Positions 55,176 through 64,000 of a DNA stretch of 64,000 bases are shown in pieces. The notes below the pieces were generated by a model, which searched no databases, was not told the origin of the DNA, and saw nothing but the letters and a program-made list of their open reading frames with translations. This stretch comes from CAYMAZ01 sp964428185. GTDB taxonomy: Bacteria; Bacteroidota; Bacteroidia; Bacteroidales; DTU049. The position numbers were made by a program, and so were the translations under genes. The stretch covers positions 1 through 64,000 of the forward strand of contig CAYRXH010000002.1 in NCBI GenBank assembly GCA_964428185.1. Reading direction: 5' to 3'. Position 1 is the first letter of the stretch. Every line of letters starts with the position of its first letter.

Positions 55176-56630
55176 ATGAAGAAGATTTTCTTTTTTGTTT
55201 GTATGATATCATTGCTTGGAACTTCTGCCCAAGAAGTACAGAGTTTTATCCGTTCATATGGTTACGATGGCTTTCACTACGGAAAGAGAATAGCAGTTCT
55301 GGCAGATACAAGCTATCTGATTATGGGAAACAAGTCGGGAACTGGAAGTCAGAGTAATATCTATCTGATTCATGTGGATAAAACCGGCCAGATTATAAAG
55401 GATAATGTGTTTGGCGGGACTGAACTTTTTTACGGAACGGATATGATCGTTGTAGGTGATACTGATATTTATGTGTGCGGGTATGTTTTAAATTCTTCGG
55501 AGTGGGAATATGACAACCTGGTCATCAGAGTAAATTTTAATCTGGAGCAGGAGCATATTCATGAATTTGCATTTCATGGCTGGGATTTTGCCAAAGGTAT
55601 CACTGCAGACAAAAAGGGGATGAAGTATGTTGTATCGCAAAATTCAGTTGAATATGAAAGACCTTCGGTGCTTCTACATAAGTTTGATGAAAATCTGATG
55701 CTGACTGAAGAAGTGTATTTCGGAAATGATACTTTCGCTCTTGAACCTACTGCAATTGTGCTTTCCGGTGATACAAGCCTGTTCGTTTCTGGCTTTTGTG
55801 AGACGGCTACGGGGTTTAAAAAAGGCTACATTTTTAAAGCAGATACAACCCTCATGTTTCTTGATACTCTTTATCTTTTGAAAGACAGCGCTGATGTTGA
55901 AATACTTGATATGGACACTACACATTATGGTGGTGTGGTCTTTACGGGAAAGGTGACATGCTATGATGATGATTCCCGAAGGCTAGTGTATGGTATTACT
56001 GATGAAAATCTCAATATTACACATCTGGAATGGGGTTTTCATCCCAATGACTGGTGCAATTGTATAAAAACAGCTCCTTTTTCAGATTTAATAGTTTATG
56101 CTGGATATACTACTTCAGCAGGGTCAGGAGGTAGTGATTTTAATTATCAGTTGTTTGAGGGTGGAGTATATCAGCTTTCTTCCACAATTGGAGGAATCAT
56201 GTACGATGAAGCCTTTGATTGCGCTTTTGCCCTTGATTCTACTATTGTTTTGCTTGGAACGACTAAAAGCTACGGACAAACACAAACGAGCATCATGTTT
56301 GCCAAAACATGCAAAAATTACTACTATTGTGTTTCAGATCAACAGCATATTCTTGAGATTCAGGAAGATATGCAGGCAGAATCAGATGTGCTTTTGTATC
56401 CTGTTCCTGCTTCGATGTTTATTTATGTTACTGTAACAGAACAATTGCCCCCCGGTCGATGTTCTTTTGAACTGATTTCAATGAACGGTGCAGTTGTTGA
56501 ATGTGATTATATGAACACTGATCCACAGAATTTTGTGGTTTCAGTCCCTAACTTGCCTTCAGGAATATATGTGCTACGTTTTTCAAAAGGAAGCTGGACC
56601 TCTTCACATAAACTGATAATCAACAGATAA
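55176..56630 (+). CDS. T9SS type A sorting-domain protein with propeller-like repeats
   Basis: The 484-residue protein has a signal peptide (residues 1-18), about 370 residues of repeating blade-like sequence (IAVLADTSYLIMGNKSGTGS; AIVLSGDTSLFVSGFCETAT; FALDSTIVLLGTTKSYGQT), and a C-terminal T9SS sorting domain (LYPVPASMFIYVTV; LPSGIYVLRFSKG). The repeat pattern resembles the beta-propeller of the delta-60 type. It is the last gene of the three-gene envelope operon and should be exported to the surface. No enzyme motif was seen. Confidence 0.8.
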   Translation: MKKIFFFVCMISLLGTSAQEVQSFIRSYGYDGFHYGKRIAVLADTSYLIMGNKSGTGSQSNIYLIHVDKTGQIIKDNVFGGTELFYGTDMIVVGDTDIYVCGYVLNSSEWEYDNLVIRVNFNLEQEHIHEFAFHGWDFAKGITADKKGMKYVVSQNSVEYERPSVLLHKFDENLMLTEEVYFGNDTFALEPTAIVLSGDTSLFVSGFCETATGFKKGYIFKADTTLMFLDTLYLLKDSADVEILDMDTTHYGGVVFTGKVTCYDDDSRRLVYGITDENLNITHLEWGFHPNDWCNCIKTAPFSDLIVYAGYTTSAGSGGSDFNYQLFEGGVYQLSSTIGGIMYDEAFDCAFALDSTIVLLGTTKSYGQTQTSIMFAKTCKNYYYCVSDQQHILEIQEDMQAESDVLLYPVPASMFIYVTVTEQLPPGRCSFELISMNGAVVECDYMNTDPQNFVVSVPNLPSGIYVLRFSKGSWTSSHKLIINR

Positions 56631-56715
56631 TTTTTTTAAATTAAAAAAAGATTATCAGATAATTACATTAGTTGGGTAAATTTTTTTTGAAAAAAATTTG
56701 TTTTTTTCAATTTAA

Positions 56716-56753
56716 GTGTATTATATTTGCAGTGTATTAGTAAAGTAATACAC
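56716..56753 (+). promoter_or_regulatory. Promoter and GntR/YtrA-type operator of the ABC exporter operon
   Basis: The -7 element TATATTTG lies at 56722-56729. Immediately downstream is a perfect inverted repeat GTGTATTA-N6-TAATACAC (56732-56753), and a third direct copy of GTGTATTA (56716-56723) overlaps the -7 element. GTGTA...TACAC palindromes are typical operators of YtrA-subfamily GntR regulators, and such a regulator is the third gene of this operon. Binding here would block transcription start, which predicts autorepression. Confidence 0.7.
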
Positions 56754-56778
56754 AAAACAAACAAATACATTGTATATT

Positions 56779-57618
56779 ATGGTACACATTGAATCACTAC
56801 AATTTGGATATCGCAAGGGGATGTATCTCTTTGATGATCTCAATCTGAGCCTAAGGCGGGGTTGTGTTTACGGTCTGTTCGGGGTGAATGGTGCTGGTAA
56901 GACCACATTGATCAGACATATTGCCGGCTTGCTATTTCCCACCTCCGGAAGAGTGCTTGTTAACGGGCGCGTATCAGGACGCAGGGATGTGCAAACAATG
57001 ATGGAATTGTTTATTATCCCTGAAGAGTTCTGGTTGCCATCAGCAACGATGAAGGAGTATGTTTCCATCCATAAGGGATTTTATCCCTTATTCAATTCTG
57101 AAGTTTTCGGGAAGATCATTTCGGAGTTTGAACTTTCTGAGCTAACAAATCTGGAACATTTGTCTTATGGTCAGAAGAAAAAATTCATGATTGCTTTTGG
57201 GATTGCTTCAAATTGCAAACTGTTGTTAATGGATGAACCGACCAACGGGCTTGACATTCCCTCCAAAAGTCAGTTTCGAAAGATCATGGCATCATACATC
57301 AATGATGAGCGTTGTGTTTTAATTTCGACACATCAGGTCAGAGACTTGTCAAGCATCATTGATCATGTGATAGTCCTTGACAGGGGGAATATTCGTTTTG
57401 CAGAGAGTACTGAAGACATTATGAATAGTTTTTCTTTCGGGATGCTTGGATCTGCTGACGACGGAAATATGATTTATGGTGAAAAGGTCTTTGGAGGTTT
57501 TGCAGGGATGTATATGAACAGGGGAAAAGACACTGAGATTGACTTTGAAATTCTTTTCAATGCTGTTATCAGTGATTTTCAGAAGGTAACCAATTCTTTA
57601 AAAAGGAGGTCAGAATGA
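56779..57618 (+). CDS. ABC transporter ATP-binding protein
   Basis: The protein of about 279 residues has a full set of ABC motifs: Walker A GVNGAGKTTLIRH, signature LSYGQKKKFMIAFG, Walker B LLLMDEPTNGLD and the switch histidine in ISTHQ. The ATP-binding half is followed by about 60 extra residues. It should pair with the membrane protein encoded by the next gene, with which it overlaps by 4 nt. The set ATPase-permease-GntR regulator resembles the Bacillus ytr operon and bacitracin-type exporters, so export of a peptide, antibiotic or lipid-linked compound is likely. The ATG at 56779 was preferred to the TTG at 56770. Confidence 0.9.
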   Translation: MVHIESLQFGYRKGMYLFDDLNLSLRRGCVYGLFGVNGAGKTTLIRHIAGLLFPTSGRVLVNGRVSGRRDVQTMMELFIIPEEFWLPSATMKEYVSIHKGFYPLFNSEVFGKIISEFELSELTNLEHLSYGQKKKFMIAFGIASNCKLLLMDEPTNGLDIPSKSQFRKIMASYINDERCVLISTHQVRDLSSIIDHVIVLDRGNIRFAESTEDIMNSFSFGMLGSADDGNMIYGEKVFGGFAGMYMNRGKDTEIDFEILFNAVISDFQKVTNSLKRRSE

Positions 57619-58382
57619 AAACAAGTTGTTTTTCAATGAACAGATTTTCATTATTACTGCTCAGGCAGAAGATGCTTCATCTGAAAACATGGCTCATAGC
57701 TATGATATCGGTTGCAGGCTTTAATATGTTTATTGCATTTCTGACACAGATGTCATCATCTGTGCCCGATGGCTGGATCAGTCCGTTTACAAATTTCGGA
57801 ACAATAGCCTTTGTGATTATGGGATTGGTTTTTGCTTCAATGTCTTTTTCTGAGATGGGGACCTATTCCAGGAGTCTGCAGTTTGTAACCCTTCCGGCAA
57901 GCAGGTTTGAAAAATTTTTTACAGCATGGCTTGTTTCATCAGTCTTTTACATCATTTTTTCAATGGTGACTCTCTTTGCAACTTCTCTTGTCATGGCATT
58001 GATATCCATGGGGCTTTATGAAGGATCATTTCTCGTATTCAATCCTATAACCCCCGAATTTGGAAAAGCGGTTATTGCGTTTTTTATTGCACATTCATTT
58101 TTCTTTCTTGGGGCTGTATGGTTTCGCAAGGCTGCTTTTTTTAAAACCTTGCTTGCATTATTTGTTATCAACATCATTATGAATGTCTGGATGACTATTT
58201 TATTCTTTCTCATCATTAATCCGTTTAAGTTGTTTACAAAAATGGGGCAGGTGGTTTATAAATTTGAAGGAATGATTTTTTCAGAGCATCTGATTTCGAC
58301 TTTTGTGCTTGGATATTTCGGCATACTTGCTGCATTTATGCTACTTATTGCATGGGTGCGTTTTAAAGAAAGGGAGGTGTAA
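57615..58382 (+). CDS. ABC transporter permease-like membrane protein
   Basis: The 255-residue protein has about six hydrophobic segments (near residues 28-50, 60-82, 105-135, 155-178, 185-207 and 230-250) and no soluble domain. It overlaps the ATPase gene by 4 nt, so it is almost certainly the membrane partner of that ATPase. The sequence has the look of ABC-2 type exporters, but no diagnostic motif is visible. The regulator gene begins 1 nt after its stop. Confidence 0.8.
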   Translation: MKTSCFSMNRFSLLLLRQKMLHLKTWLIAMISVAGFNMFIAFLTQMSSSVPDGWISPFTNFGTIAFVIMGLVFASMSFSEMGTYSRSLQFVTLPASRFEKFFTAWLVSSVFYIIFSMVTLFATSLVMALISMGLYEGSFLVFNPITPEFGKAVIAFFIAHSFFFLGAVWFRKAAFFKTLLALFVINIIMNVWMTILFFLIINPFKLFTKMGQVVYKFEGMIFSEHLISTFVLGYFGILAAFMLLIAWVRFKEREV

Positions 58383-58383
58383 G

Positions 58384-58743
58384 ATGGAATTTGCCGATAA
58401 GCAAGCAATTTATCTGCAGATTGCCGAAAGGGTGTGTGAGTTCATTCTGTCAGGGCAATGGAAGGATGGAGAACGGATCCCGTCTGTCAGGGAAATTGCC
58501 GTAATGATGGAAGTGAATCCAAACACTGCAAACCGGGCGTATGATTATCTGCAGAGCAGGGGAGTCATTTTCAATAGAAGAGGAATCGGATATTTTGTTG
58601 CTGAGGATGGATATGTGAGGACCATAGAACTTCGCAGAACAGAATTCCTTGAAAATGATGTTCCCGCGTTTTTTAAAATGATGAAACTGTTGGGTTATTC
58701 CTGCAGCGATCTTGAAGAAATCTTGAAAAAATTAGATCACTAA
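58384..58743 (+). CDS. GntR-family (YtrA subfamily) transcription regulator
   Basis: The 119-residue protein has the N-terminal winged helix of GntR regulators (AIYLQIAERVCEFILSGQWK; RIPSVREIAVMMEVNPNTAN; YDYLQSRGVIFNRRGIGYFV) and only a short C-terminal helical tail of about 45 residues, the size typical of the YtrA subfamily. It is encoded within the exporter operon. The perfect GTGTATTA-N6-TAATACAC palindrome at the operon promoter fits its expected operator, so it probably represses its own operon until an antibiotic or envelope signal is present. A longer in-frame start at 58303 lies inside the permease gene and was rejected. Confidence 0.92.
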   Translation: MEFADKQAIYLQIAERVCEFILSGQWKDGERIPSVREIAVMMEVNPNTANRAYDYLQSRGVIFNRRGIGYFVAEDGYVRTIELRRTEFLENDVPAFFKMMKLLGYSCSDLEEILKKLDH

Positions 58744-58755
58744 AAATATTCAGCT

Positions 58756-59502
58756 ATGAAAAAAAGTACTGTAATGTTGTTGTCTGCACTTGTGGTAACA
58801 ATGCTGGCAATGCTCGTTGCCATATTGTTGATTAACAGGTATGTTGAGAGAAATATTGAATATGGTAGCGGAAATTTTATTAAAAAGGAATATCAACAGG
58901 GAGAGTTTCAGAACATATCAGTTGCAGGATTGTTTGAGATTACGCTTAAACAGGCATCTGTTCCAAAGGTCACTGTGACAACCCATGATAATTTTCAGAA
59001 GTATATTGCAGTTTCTGTCAGAAACAACACATTATTTGTGAGCAACAAAAATGTTTTTCAGCCACTGGGATGCAAAATTGACATTCAAAGTCCGCAATTC
59101 AGCAGAATCAATCTGCAGGGAGGAACGCAATTGATTGTTCAGGACAGTATTGTTTCCGAGAACTTATATATTTCTGCAGATGGTGGAGTTAATGCTAAAG
59201 TTACCGGAGTTTTCCAAAGTCTCAATGTGATCGTTTCAGCCGGTTCTTCAGTCACACTGAGGGGGAGTTCAGAGTTTGCTGAATTTGATATTTCAGCAGG
59301 ATCAAATCTGATGGCTGTTCAAATGCCTGTCGATTCGTGCAATATTACTTCTAATGCAGGCTCTGATGCTGAGATTTTTGTAACAGGAATTCTCAGTGCA
59401 AATGTGCTTGCCGGAAGTACAGTGATCTATCATGGAAATCCTGAAACAGGTGCAATGAATGTGGAATCAGGAGGATCTTTGGTGCCGAAGAGGGATGATT
59501 AA
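58756..59502 (+). CDS. GIN-domain (DUF2807) envelope protein
   Basis: The 248-residue protein has an N-terminal membrane helix (residues 5-27) and a GIN-type (DUF2807, putative autotransporter adhesin head) domain. That domain starts at the family-like QNISVAGLFEITLKQ and continues as short right-handed helix-like repeats (LNVIVSAGSSVTLRG; FDISAGSNLMAVQ; NITSNAGSDAEIFVTG). It lies 12 nt after the GntR gene and so is part of the exporter operon. Function is unknown; GIN-domain proteins are found widely in Bacteroidota envelopes and are often near regulators of envelope stress. Confidence 0.8.
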   Translation: MKKSTVMLLSALVVTMLAMLVAILLINRYVERNIEYGSGNFIKKEYQQGEFQNISVAGLFEITLKQASVPKVTVTTHDNFQKYIAVSVRNNTLFVSNKNVFQPLGCKIDIQSPQFSRINLQGGTQLIVQDSIVSENLYISADGGVNAKVTGVFQSLNVIVSAGSSVTLRGSSEFAEFDISAGSNLMAVQMPVDSCNITSNAGSDAEIFVTGILSANVLAGSTVIYHGNPETGAMNVESGGSLVPKRDD

Positions 59503-59556
59503 AAGATTAAGCCTAAGGCTTCACTTATCCCAAGCCAAAGGCTTCCCTATGGGATA

Positions 59557-59756
59557 GGGACTCCTTTGTAGCAATATTCAATATTCATGATTCTATACCT
59601 TTTCCCTTATACACTTATACTTTATACCCTTTTACCACCTCTATACCCATATACCCCTTACCCGCCTGTCAGTTCGAGTAGACCACGTTGTGGTCGTATC
59701 GAGAACATGTTGCCACTTCTCGATACACCCGCTGATGCGGGTACTCGAAGTGACAC
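59557..59756. repeat. Dispersed intergenic repeat, copy B, with perfect cloverleaf
   Basis: This matches copy A at 43466. Its last 90 nt form four contiguous helices: outer arms TGTCAGTTCGAGTA / TACTCGAAGTGACA (one G-G mismatch), then hairpin GACCAC-GTT-GTGGTC, then GTATCGAGAA / TTCTCGATAC with an 11-nt loop, then ACCCGC-TGAT-GCGGGT. There are no unpaired bases between the helices. The gene-free stretch 59503-60099 holds this copy, fragment C and a terminator, and no supported ORF. Confidence 0.85.
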
Positions 59757-59977
59757 TTTAAGTAGCTTTTGATTTTTACCCTCACAATGCCATTTCCCCT
59801 TTAGGGGCAAGTGGCAAATGCGAATGTTCAAAAAAATCAAAAACATATCATCGCCTTATAGTTTGGCAAAACAAGACCACGGAAAGAGAAGGATCTCATT
59901 CATTTGTGATACTTCGGGATTGAGAATATTCAGCCATAGGCTAGGTTTCTCGCAACAATCCCTATGTATGACAACAG

Positions 59978-60021
59978 TGTCAGTTCGTTTAGATGCAAAA
60001 TATCGTATCGAGAAGTGTCAC
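59978..60021. repeat. Dispersed intergenic repeat, fragment C
   Basis: The outer-arm start TGTCAGTTCG (59978-59987) and the inner-arm word CGTATCGAGAAG plus TGTCAC (60004-60021) of the same family recur here without the hairpins between. This looks like a degenerate or rearranged copy. Confidence 0.55.
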
Positions 60022-60050
60022 TTATTGGATATATAAATAGGTTATTAAAT

Positions 60051-60080
60051 AAAAAGGTTGCAGGAAACGGCAACCTTTTT
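60051..60080. terminator. Terminator beyond the large T9SS gene
   Basis: The stem AAAAAGGTTGC / GCAACCTTTTT with an 8-nt loop lies 20 nt after the stop codon of the large minus-strand gene and is followed by T residues on either strand. Confidence 0.8.
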
Positions 60081-60099
60081 GTTGGTTGTTATTGTCGTA

Positions 60100-63000
60100 T
60101 TATTCTTTTACCATTTTTCGTGTAAGTTGTTTTTGGTCAAAAGTAATAGAGTAGTAGTAGAGACCGGCTGCCATTGAACGTGTATTCAGAAGAATTGCAT
60201 GTTGTCCTGTAGCATAGTCAGCACTTTCAGAGTAAATGGTTTCACCAAGAATATTAGTCACTGTGAAAACAACCTGTCCTGCTTCCGGGATGGTGAATCC
60301 GATAGTTGTTTCATCAGCAGCGGGATTTGGTATGTTCTGCATCAGAATAATTCCGTCAAGGCTGAGTTCTTCCACTCCGATAATCATTCCCTGGCAGAAC
60401 TGATCATTAGTGGTAATGGCGTCACCTGCTATTGCAGTTTTTGCGCAAAGCTGGTAGTCAGCCGAAGGACTTGTAAATGTAGTAACAAAAGTATAATCGG
60501 TTTCAGCTCCGGGAGCCAAAGGTGTGGTAATCAGTTCGGTTGTTTGAGGAACTCCGTCAATAAGGAACTGAACAGGGACTGAGTTGAGTGTTTGCAATCC
60601 ATGGTTTTTCACACGAATAGTAACAGTGACATTCTGACCTGCCCAGGTGAAACCTGAAGGACTGATAATTGAGATCACTCCACCATCAATATTTGCGGGT
60701 CCTGCATTTAAGGTAACACATGTAGTGTCATTGAAATCGTATGTATCACCGCTGAGGTTTGTCCAAGAGCATAGGTCATAGACACTCTGGAACGGGCCTG
60801 TAAATGTAGTTGGGAAGGTGAATGATGTTTCAGCATCAGGAGCCAGCGAACCAGTCCATGTACCGTTCACCGGAGGTGCACCTGTCATCAGTCTGTAAGT
60901 TACAGGAATTGATGTCAGAGTTTGAGTACCGAAGTTTTTCAGTCTTACAGTCACCTGATTCTGTGCGCCTGTTGCAGATTGTCCCACGGGAGCTTCAATT
61001 GCAATCACACCTGCATCATTGGGTATCTGAGGCTGGTAGATTGTAAAGTCATCAACAGCCCATCCATTATATGTTACAGATGCATTTGAAAAGAAATGGA
61101 ATCTGAACTGAACAGGAAGCGGGAAGTAATCAAATGCAGAAAGGCTGATTTCTGAATACTGCCATCCTGCAGATGAACCTGAGAATCCGGGAGCACTTGC
61201 AATGTTAGCAGTATTATACCAGTTGGTTCCTGTTGGATCATTGAGAACACCCAAAGTGAGCCATGTGGAACCACCGTTGGTTGAATACTGAATCTTGCCA
61301 CCGTCAACACCGTTTTCAGTGTCAAGCCAGTGCCAGAATCCAAGAGCCATATTGTTTACATTGCTGAAATTAAACTTGGGAGTGTATAAATAGTAGTTGC
61401 TGTTGTTATTGTAGTTCCCATTGAGTAGAGTTGCCCAGGCATTAACGGGGCTGTAGGCAGAATCAATCACTGTTGCACTTGGTATTCCAAGTTGCCACTG
61501 ATTGTTGGTTCCGGCAATATACCAGTAATTTGTTGATTCAAAATCATCAAAGTATGGTACTGACAATACAGGAAGTCCGTATCTGTTTTCGCAGATTTCG
61601 TTGTTGCCGGGAATGCCGTCGCCTGCCAGATCTGTTCTTACACAGATTGTGTAATCGCCATCAGGGACAGTAAACGGAGTAGTAAATGTATAAATGTCTT
61701 CCTCATCAGCGGCAATTGATCCTGTCCATGTTTCGGTCACAGGTATGCCGCCATTGATTGTATATGATACAGGAACAGATGTGAGTGTGGAAGAACCGTA
61801 GTTTTTAATGGTAATCTGCATATTGATAGCTGATCCGCCATCTTCCATAGCATCCACGTTGTCAATTGATACGGCTCCTGCATCCAGAGGAGCAAGGATA
61901 CGGATGTTGATGTCATCAATGTATGAATACCAGTTTGCAGCAGGGCTATATGCATACCATCCGAAGTAATATATTCCGCTGGTCGTAGGTGTATAAATTG
62001 CAGTTGCAAGCTGATGAGTTGTGTTGGTAAAGAGTTGCAGCTGAAGTAAAGTGTCAATAACTGCTGTGTTTATCGGATCAGTTGCTACAACCAGGTCAGT
62101 GTTCTGGGCATATGTTGCACTTTCAGCACGATACCAGAAGTCAATCTTGTATGCAGTGCCGGCTTCAAGATAGAAGCATTCGCTGAAGAGATAGTCATTT
62201 CCGGGATTGGTGCTGCCATTATAGAATCGTGCTGATTTGGATCCTGTGTGAGCAAAGGTTGTACTGTTATAACCTGGTTCCCAGGTACGGGCGTCACTGT
62301 TCAGGTCGAGGACTGTCCACTGACTGTAATCTTCACCGACTTCGAATCCCATAAAGTAATCAGATGAATAGAAGTCATGACCTGATTTAATCGTGTAGGT
62401 AAGAGTATCATTGAATGCAATTCCGTCACCTGCCAGGTCCACTTCGAAGTATATTTCATATACGCCGGGAGCAGATAAGTCAGCAGTTTGAGTAAATGCA
62501 TAGTCAGTAACATCTCCTACTACAAGAGTGTCAGACCAGACCTCTGAAACGGGAGTGCCTCCATTGATTGAGTACGATACATTCATAGAGAAGATTGTAT
62601 CAAGCCCCAGATTTTTCACTCTGACAGTGATGATTTCAGCATTGCTTAATCCGCAGCCTGCAATGGGAGAGATTCCCTGTACAACAGCAGCATCAATGCT
62701 GGCAGGAGTGTATTCATCCGCACCGATTGCAGGAGCTACAGGATCACGAAGATCACCATCAAAGTCATCGGAAATTTCAATGATGGGAGTGCCACTAGCC
62801 CAAAGTTGTGTGGTTGAAGCATGAAGATCTGTAGGAGAATAGTAGAAAGGATTCCCTACTTGTGAGTTGAGGTCGTTTCCTGCAGGTGCATTCACTGACT
62901 GCAAAGCTGTTAGGTCTGCTCTTGCTGCTCCGTAGTAGACAAAATTTGTTCCGGTGCTATAATAGTTATTGTAGTCATGCGCCAAATAGTTGGTTGTCCC

Positions 63001-64000
63001 TACTGAATAGTGAGCATAACCGGCACCTGTTCCTGTAAAGGCGAGGGAGTTATTGCGGAAATCTGTTTGTGTTGCAGTTGAATTAATATAAGTAGCACGT
63101 CCGGTAATTCCGTTCATATTTATACTATTATACCACACATTGACTTTTTCAACAGTGGTAATATATAACCCTGTTGCTGTTGAAGCAGTTGAAGTAAATC
63201 CACCACCAATCATATTGTTTGAAATTGTTGAAGGAATTGTAGTTGGAATTGCTGATGTTGCAGTAACATATATACCGTAGGCACCAACATTTGTGATCTT
63301 GTTTTTATTGATTTCAAAAGGAGGAGCAATATTGGAATGGTAGATGCCGTAACTTGAAGTGGTGGTTGTTGGAAGAGTTCGTCCAATAACAATGTTGCTG
63401 TTGACTTTGGCCTGATCAAGTTGCAGTACATAGATGCTATAATAATACTGGTCTTTTAAAGTATTGTTGATGATTTCCACATCCTGCATTCTGGAAGCTG
63501 AGAGACCATAAAGGATAATTCCGTAGTATCCTCCGTTGATTGTGTTGCCGTCAAGAAGCAAATCAGTGACTGCATTTCCTCCTGTTGTTGCAGAAGTGGC
63601 GCTGCCGCTGGCTACAAAGCCGGCATAGTTCGTTGAACTTGCTGTTGTGTTAGTGTTCAATGTACAATTTGTAAACTGAATATCTTCGCAGCCATTCATC
63701 AGATGAACTGCCCATCCATATGTGGCATTTGCTTCTGCCTCAATGGTCAGGTTTTCAAACCTCATGTGTTTTGCACTGTCCAGTTTTAAAACATAGCGTT
63801 CTGCATTTACTGATGGACCATAGGATAAAACTGCATTGCCGTTACCAACGAATGTAATAGTATTGGTAGCGTCTGTGCCGGGAATATCATTCAATCTGAC
63901 TTGTTCATAATAAGTACCCTGTTCTACAATAAATGTAACAGGACAACTGATCCCCCAGTTTTGCAAACCATTTACTGCTTCGTTAAATGTTGTAAAGTCA
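60100..64000 (-). CDS. Giant T9SS surface protein with beta-helix and CARDB repeats (5' partial)
   Basis: The open frame runs through the right edge (the bases to 64000 continue as DFTTFNEAVNGLQNWG), so the N-terminus and signal peptide are outside the window. About 1300 residues are visible. The first part (to about 400) is a right-handed beta-helix of the NosD/parallel-repeat type (MRFENLTIEAEANATYG; VTDLLLDGNTINGGYYGI). Then come four to five CARDB-like repeats with the pattern SVPVSYTINGG...ETWTG, two jelly-roll/MAM-like domains, and a T9SS type A sorting domain (QNIPNPAADETTIGF; MAAGLYYYSITFD). It should be a large cell-surface or secreted protein, perhaps an adhesin or polysaccharide-acting protein; no catalytic motif was seen. 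Confidence 0.88.
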   Translation of the reverse strand, partial: DFTTFNEAVNGLQNWGISCPVTFIVEQGTYYEQVRLNDIPGTDATNTITFVGNGNAVLSYGPSVNAERYVLKLDSAKHMRFENLTIEAEANATYGWAVHLMNGCEDIQFTNCTLNTNTTASSTNYAGFVASGSATSATTGGNAVTDLLLDGNTINGGYYGIILYGLSASRMQDVEIINNTLKDQYYYSIYVLQLDQAKVNSNIVIGRTLPTTTTSSYGIYHSNIAPPFEINKNKITNVGAYGIYVTATSAIPTTIPSTISNNMIGGGFTSTASTATGLYITTVEKVNVWYNSINMNGITGRATYINSTATQTDFRNNSLAFTGTGAGYAHYSVGTTNYLAHDYNNYYSTGTNFVYYGAARADLTALQSVNAPAGNDLNSQVGNPFYYSPTDLHASTTQLWASGTPIIEISDDFDGDLRDPVAPAIGADEYTPASIDAAVVQGISPIAGCGLSNAEIITVRVKNLGLDTIFSMNVSYSINGGTPVSEVWSDTLVVGDVTDYAFTQTADLSAPGVYEIYFEVDLAGDGIAFNDTLTYTIKSGHDFYSSDYFMGFEVGEDYSQWTVLDLNSDARTWEPGYNSTTFAHTGSKSARFYNGSTNPGNDYLFSECFYLEAGTAYKIDFWYRAESATYAQNTDLVVATDPINTAVIDTLLQLQLFTNTTHQLATAIYTPTTSGIYYFGWYAYSPAANWYSYIDDINIRILAPLDAGAVSIDNVDAMEDGGSAINMQITIKNYGSSTLTSVPVSYTINGGIPVTETWTGSIAADEEDIYTFTTPFTVPDGDYTICVRTDLAGDGIPGNNEICENRYGLPVLSVPYFDDFESTNYWYIAGTNNQWQLGIPSATVIDSAYSPVNAWATLLNGNYNNNSNYYLYTPKFNFSNVNNMALGFWHWLDTENGVDGGKIQYSTNGGSTWLTLGVLNDPTGTNWYNTANIASAPGFSGSSAGWQYSEISLSAFDYFPLPVQFRFHFFSNASVTYNGWAVDDFTIYQPQIPNDAGVIAIEAPVGQSATGAQNQVTVRLKNFGTQTLTSIPVTYRLMTGAPPVNGTWTGSLAPDAETSFTFPTTFTGPFQSVYDLCSWTNLSGDTYDFNDTTCVTLNAGPANIDGGVISIISPSGFTWAGQNVTVTIRVKNHGLQTLNSVPVQFLIDGVPQTTELITTPLAPGAETDYTFVTTFTSPSADYQLCAKTAIAGDAITTNDQFCQGMIIGVEELSLDGIILMQNIPNPAADETTIGFTIPEAGQVVFTVTNILGETIYSESADYATGQHAILLNTRSMAAGLYYYSITFDQKQLTRKMVKE

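Overview
The window reads as chromosomal DNA of an AT-rich member of the Bacteroidota, most likely an uncultured anaerobe of the class Bacteroidia. The evidence is consistent: many genes are preceded by the Bacteroidota -7 promoter motif TAnnTTTG, ribosome binding sites are weak, several secreted proteins end in a type IX secretion (T9SS) sorting domain, TonB/OMP-barrel and carboxypeptidase-like regulatory domains are frequent, and rpoC is followed by a DUF3467 gene. A tungsten-type aldehyde:ferredoxin oxidoreductase and an NAD-type glutamate dehydrogenase point to fermentative, anaerobic life. No phage, transposase, CRISPR array or plasmid gene was found.

Layout. 1-7.7 kb: lysS, a small outer-membrane barrel, inorganic pyrophosphatase, a C_GCAxxG_C_C redox protein behind a secreted C10 cysteine protease, and clpB. 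7.8-18.5 kb: an unusual locus in which two different glutamate dehydrogenases (NADP-like gdhA1, NAD-like gdhA2) flank two giant tandem paralogues that combine receiver domains with a PPDK/PEP-synthase-type ATP-binding domain, plus a Crp/Fnr regulator. A perfect FNR-type operator lies in the promoter region between the regulator and gdhA2. 18.5-31.9 kb: one long minus-strand information-processing operon, tRNA-Thr-Tyr-Gly-Thr, tuf, tRNA-Trp, secE, nusG, rplK, rplA, rplJ, rplL, rpoB, rpoC, DUF3467, with a strong hairpin between rplL and rpoB. 32-35.7 kb: a compact ECF sigma factor operon in which two of four genes are interrupted (one in-frame TAG, one frameshift in an A8 run). 35.8-43 kb: split transketolase, a VanY-like peptidase, a T9SS-exported trypsin-like protease, class II aldolase and a CDF metal transporter. 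43-47.4 kb: a dispersed cloverleaf-forming repeat, the tungsten oxidoreductase, a divergent ThiF/ThiS pair and tRNA-Val. 47.4-52.2 kb: a degraded stretch (T9SS gene relic, decayed SGNH hydrolase) mixed with an intact OMP-barrel receptor and small envelope proteins. 52.3-59.5 kb: a three-gene envelope operon and a self-regulated ABC exporter operon (ATPase, permease, GntR/YtrA-type regulator, GIN-domain protein) with a visible operator. 59.5-64 kb: further repeat copies and a huge T9SS surface protein that runs off the right edge.

The most original material is the 7.8-18.5 kb locus. Sensor-like module, receiver domains, an ATP-grasp domain without its usual phosphohistidine partner, an FNR-like regulator carrying the same sensor-like module, and a matched pair of NADP/NAD glutamate dehydrogenases together look like an energy- or redox-responsive control system for glutamate metabolism. 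That joint function is inference from domain content and gene order.
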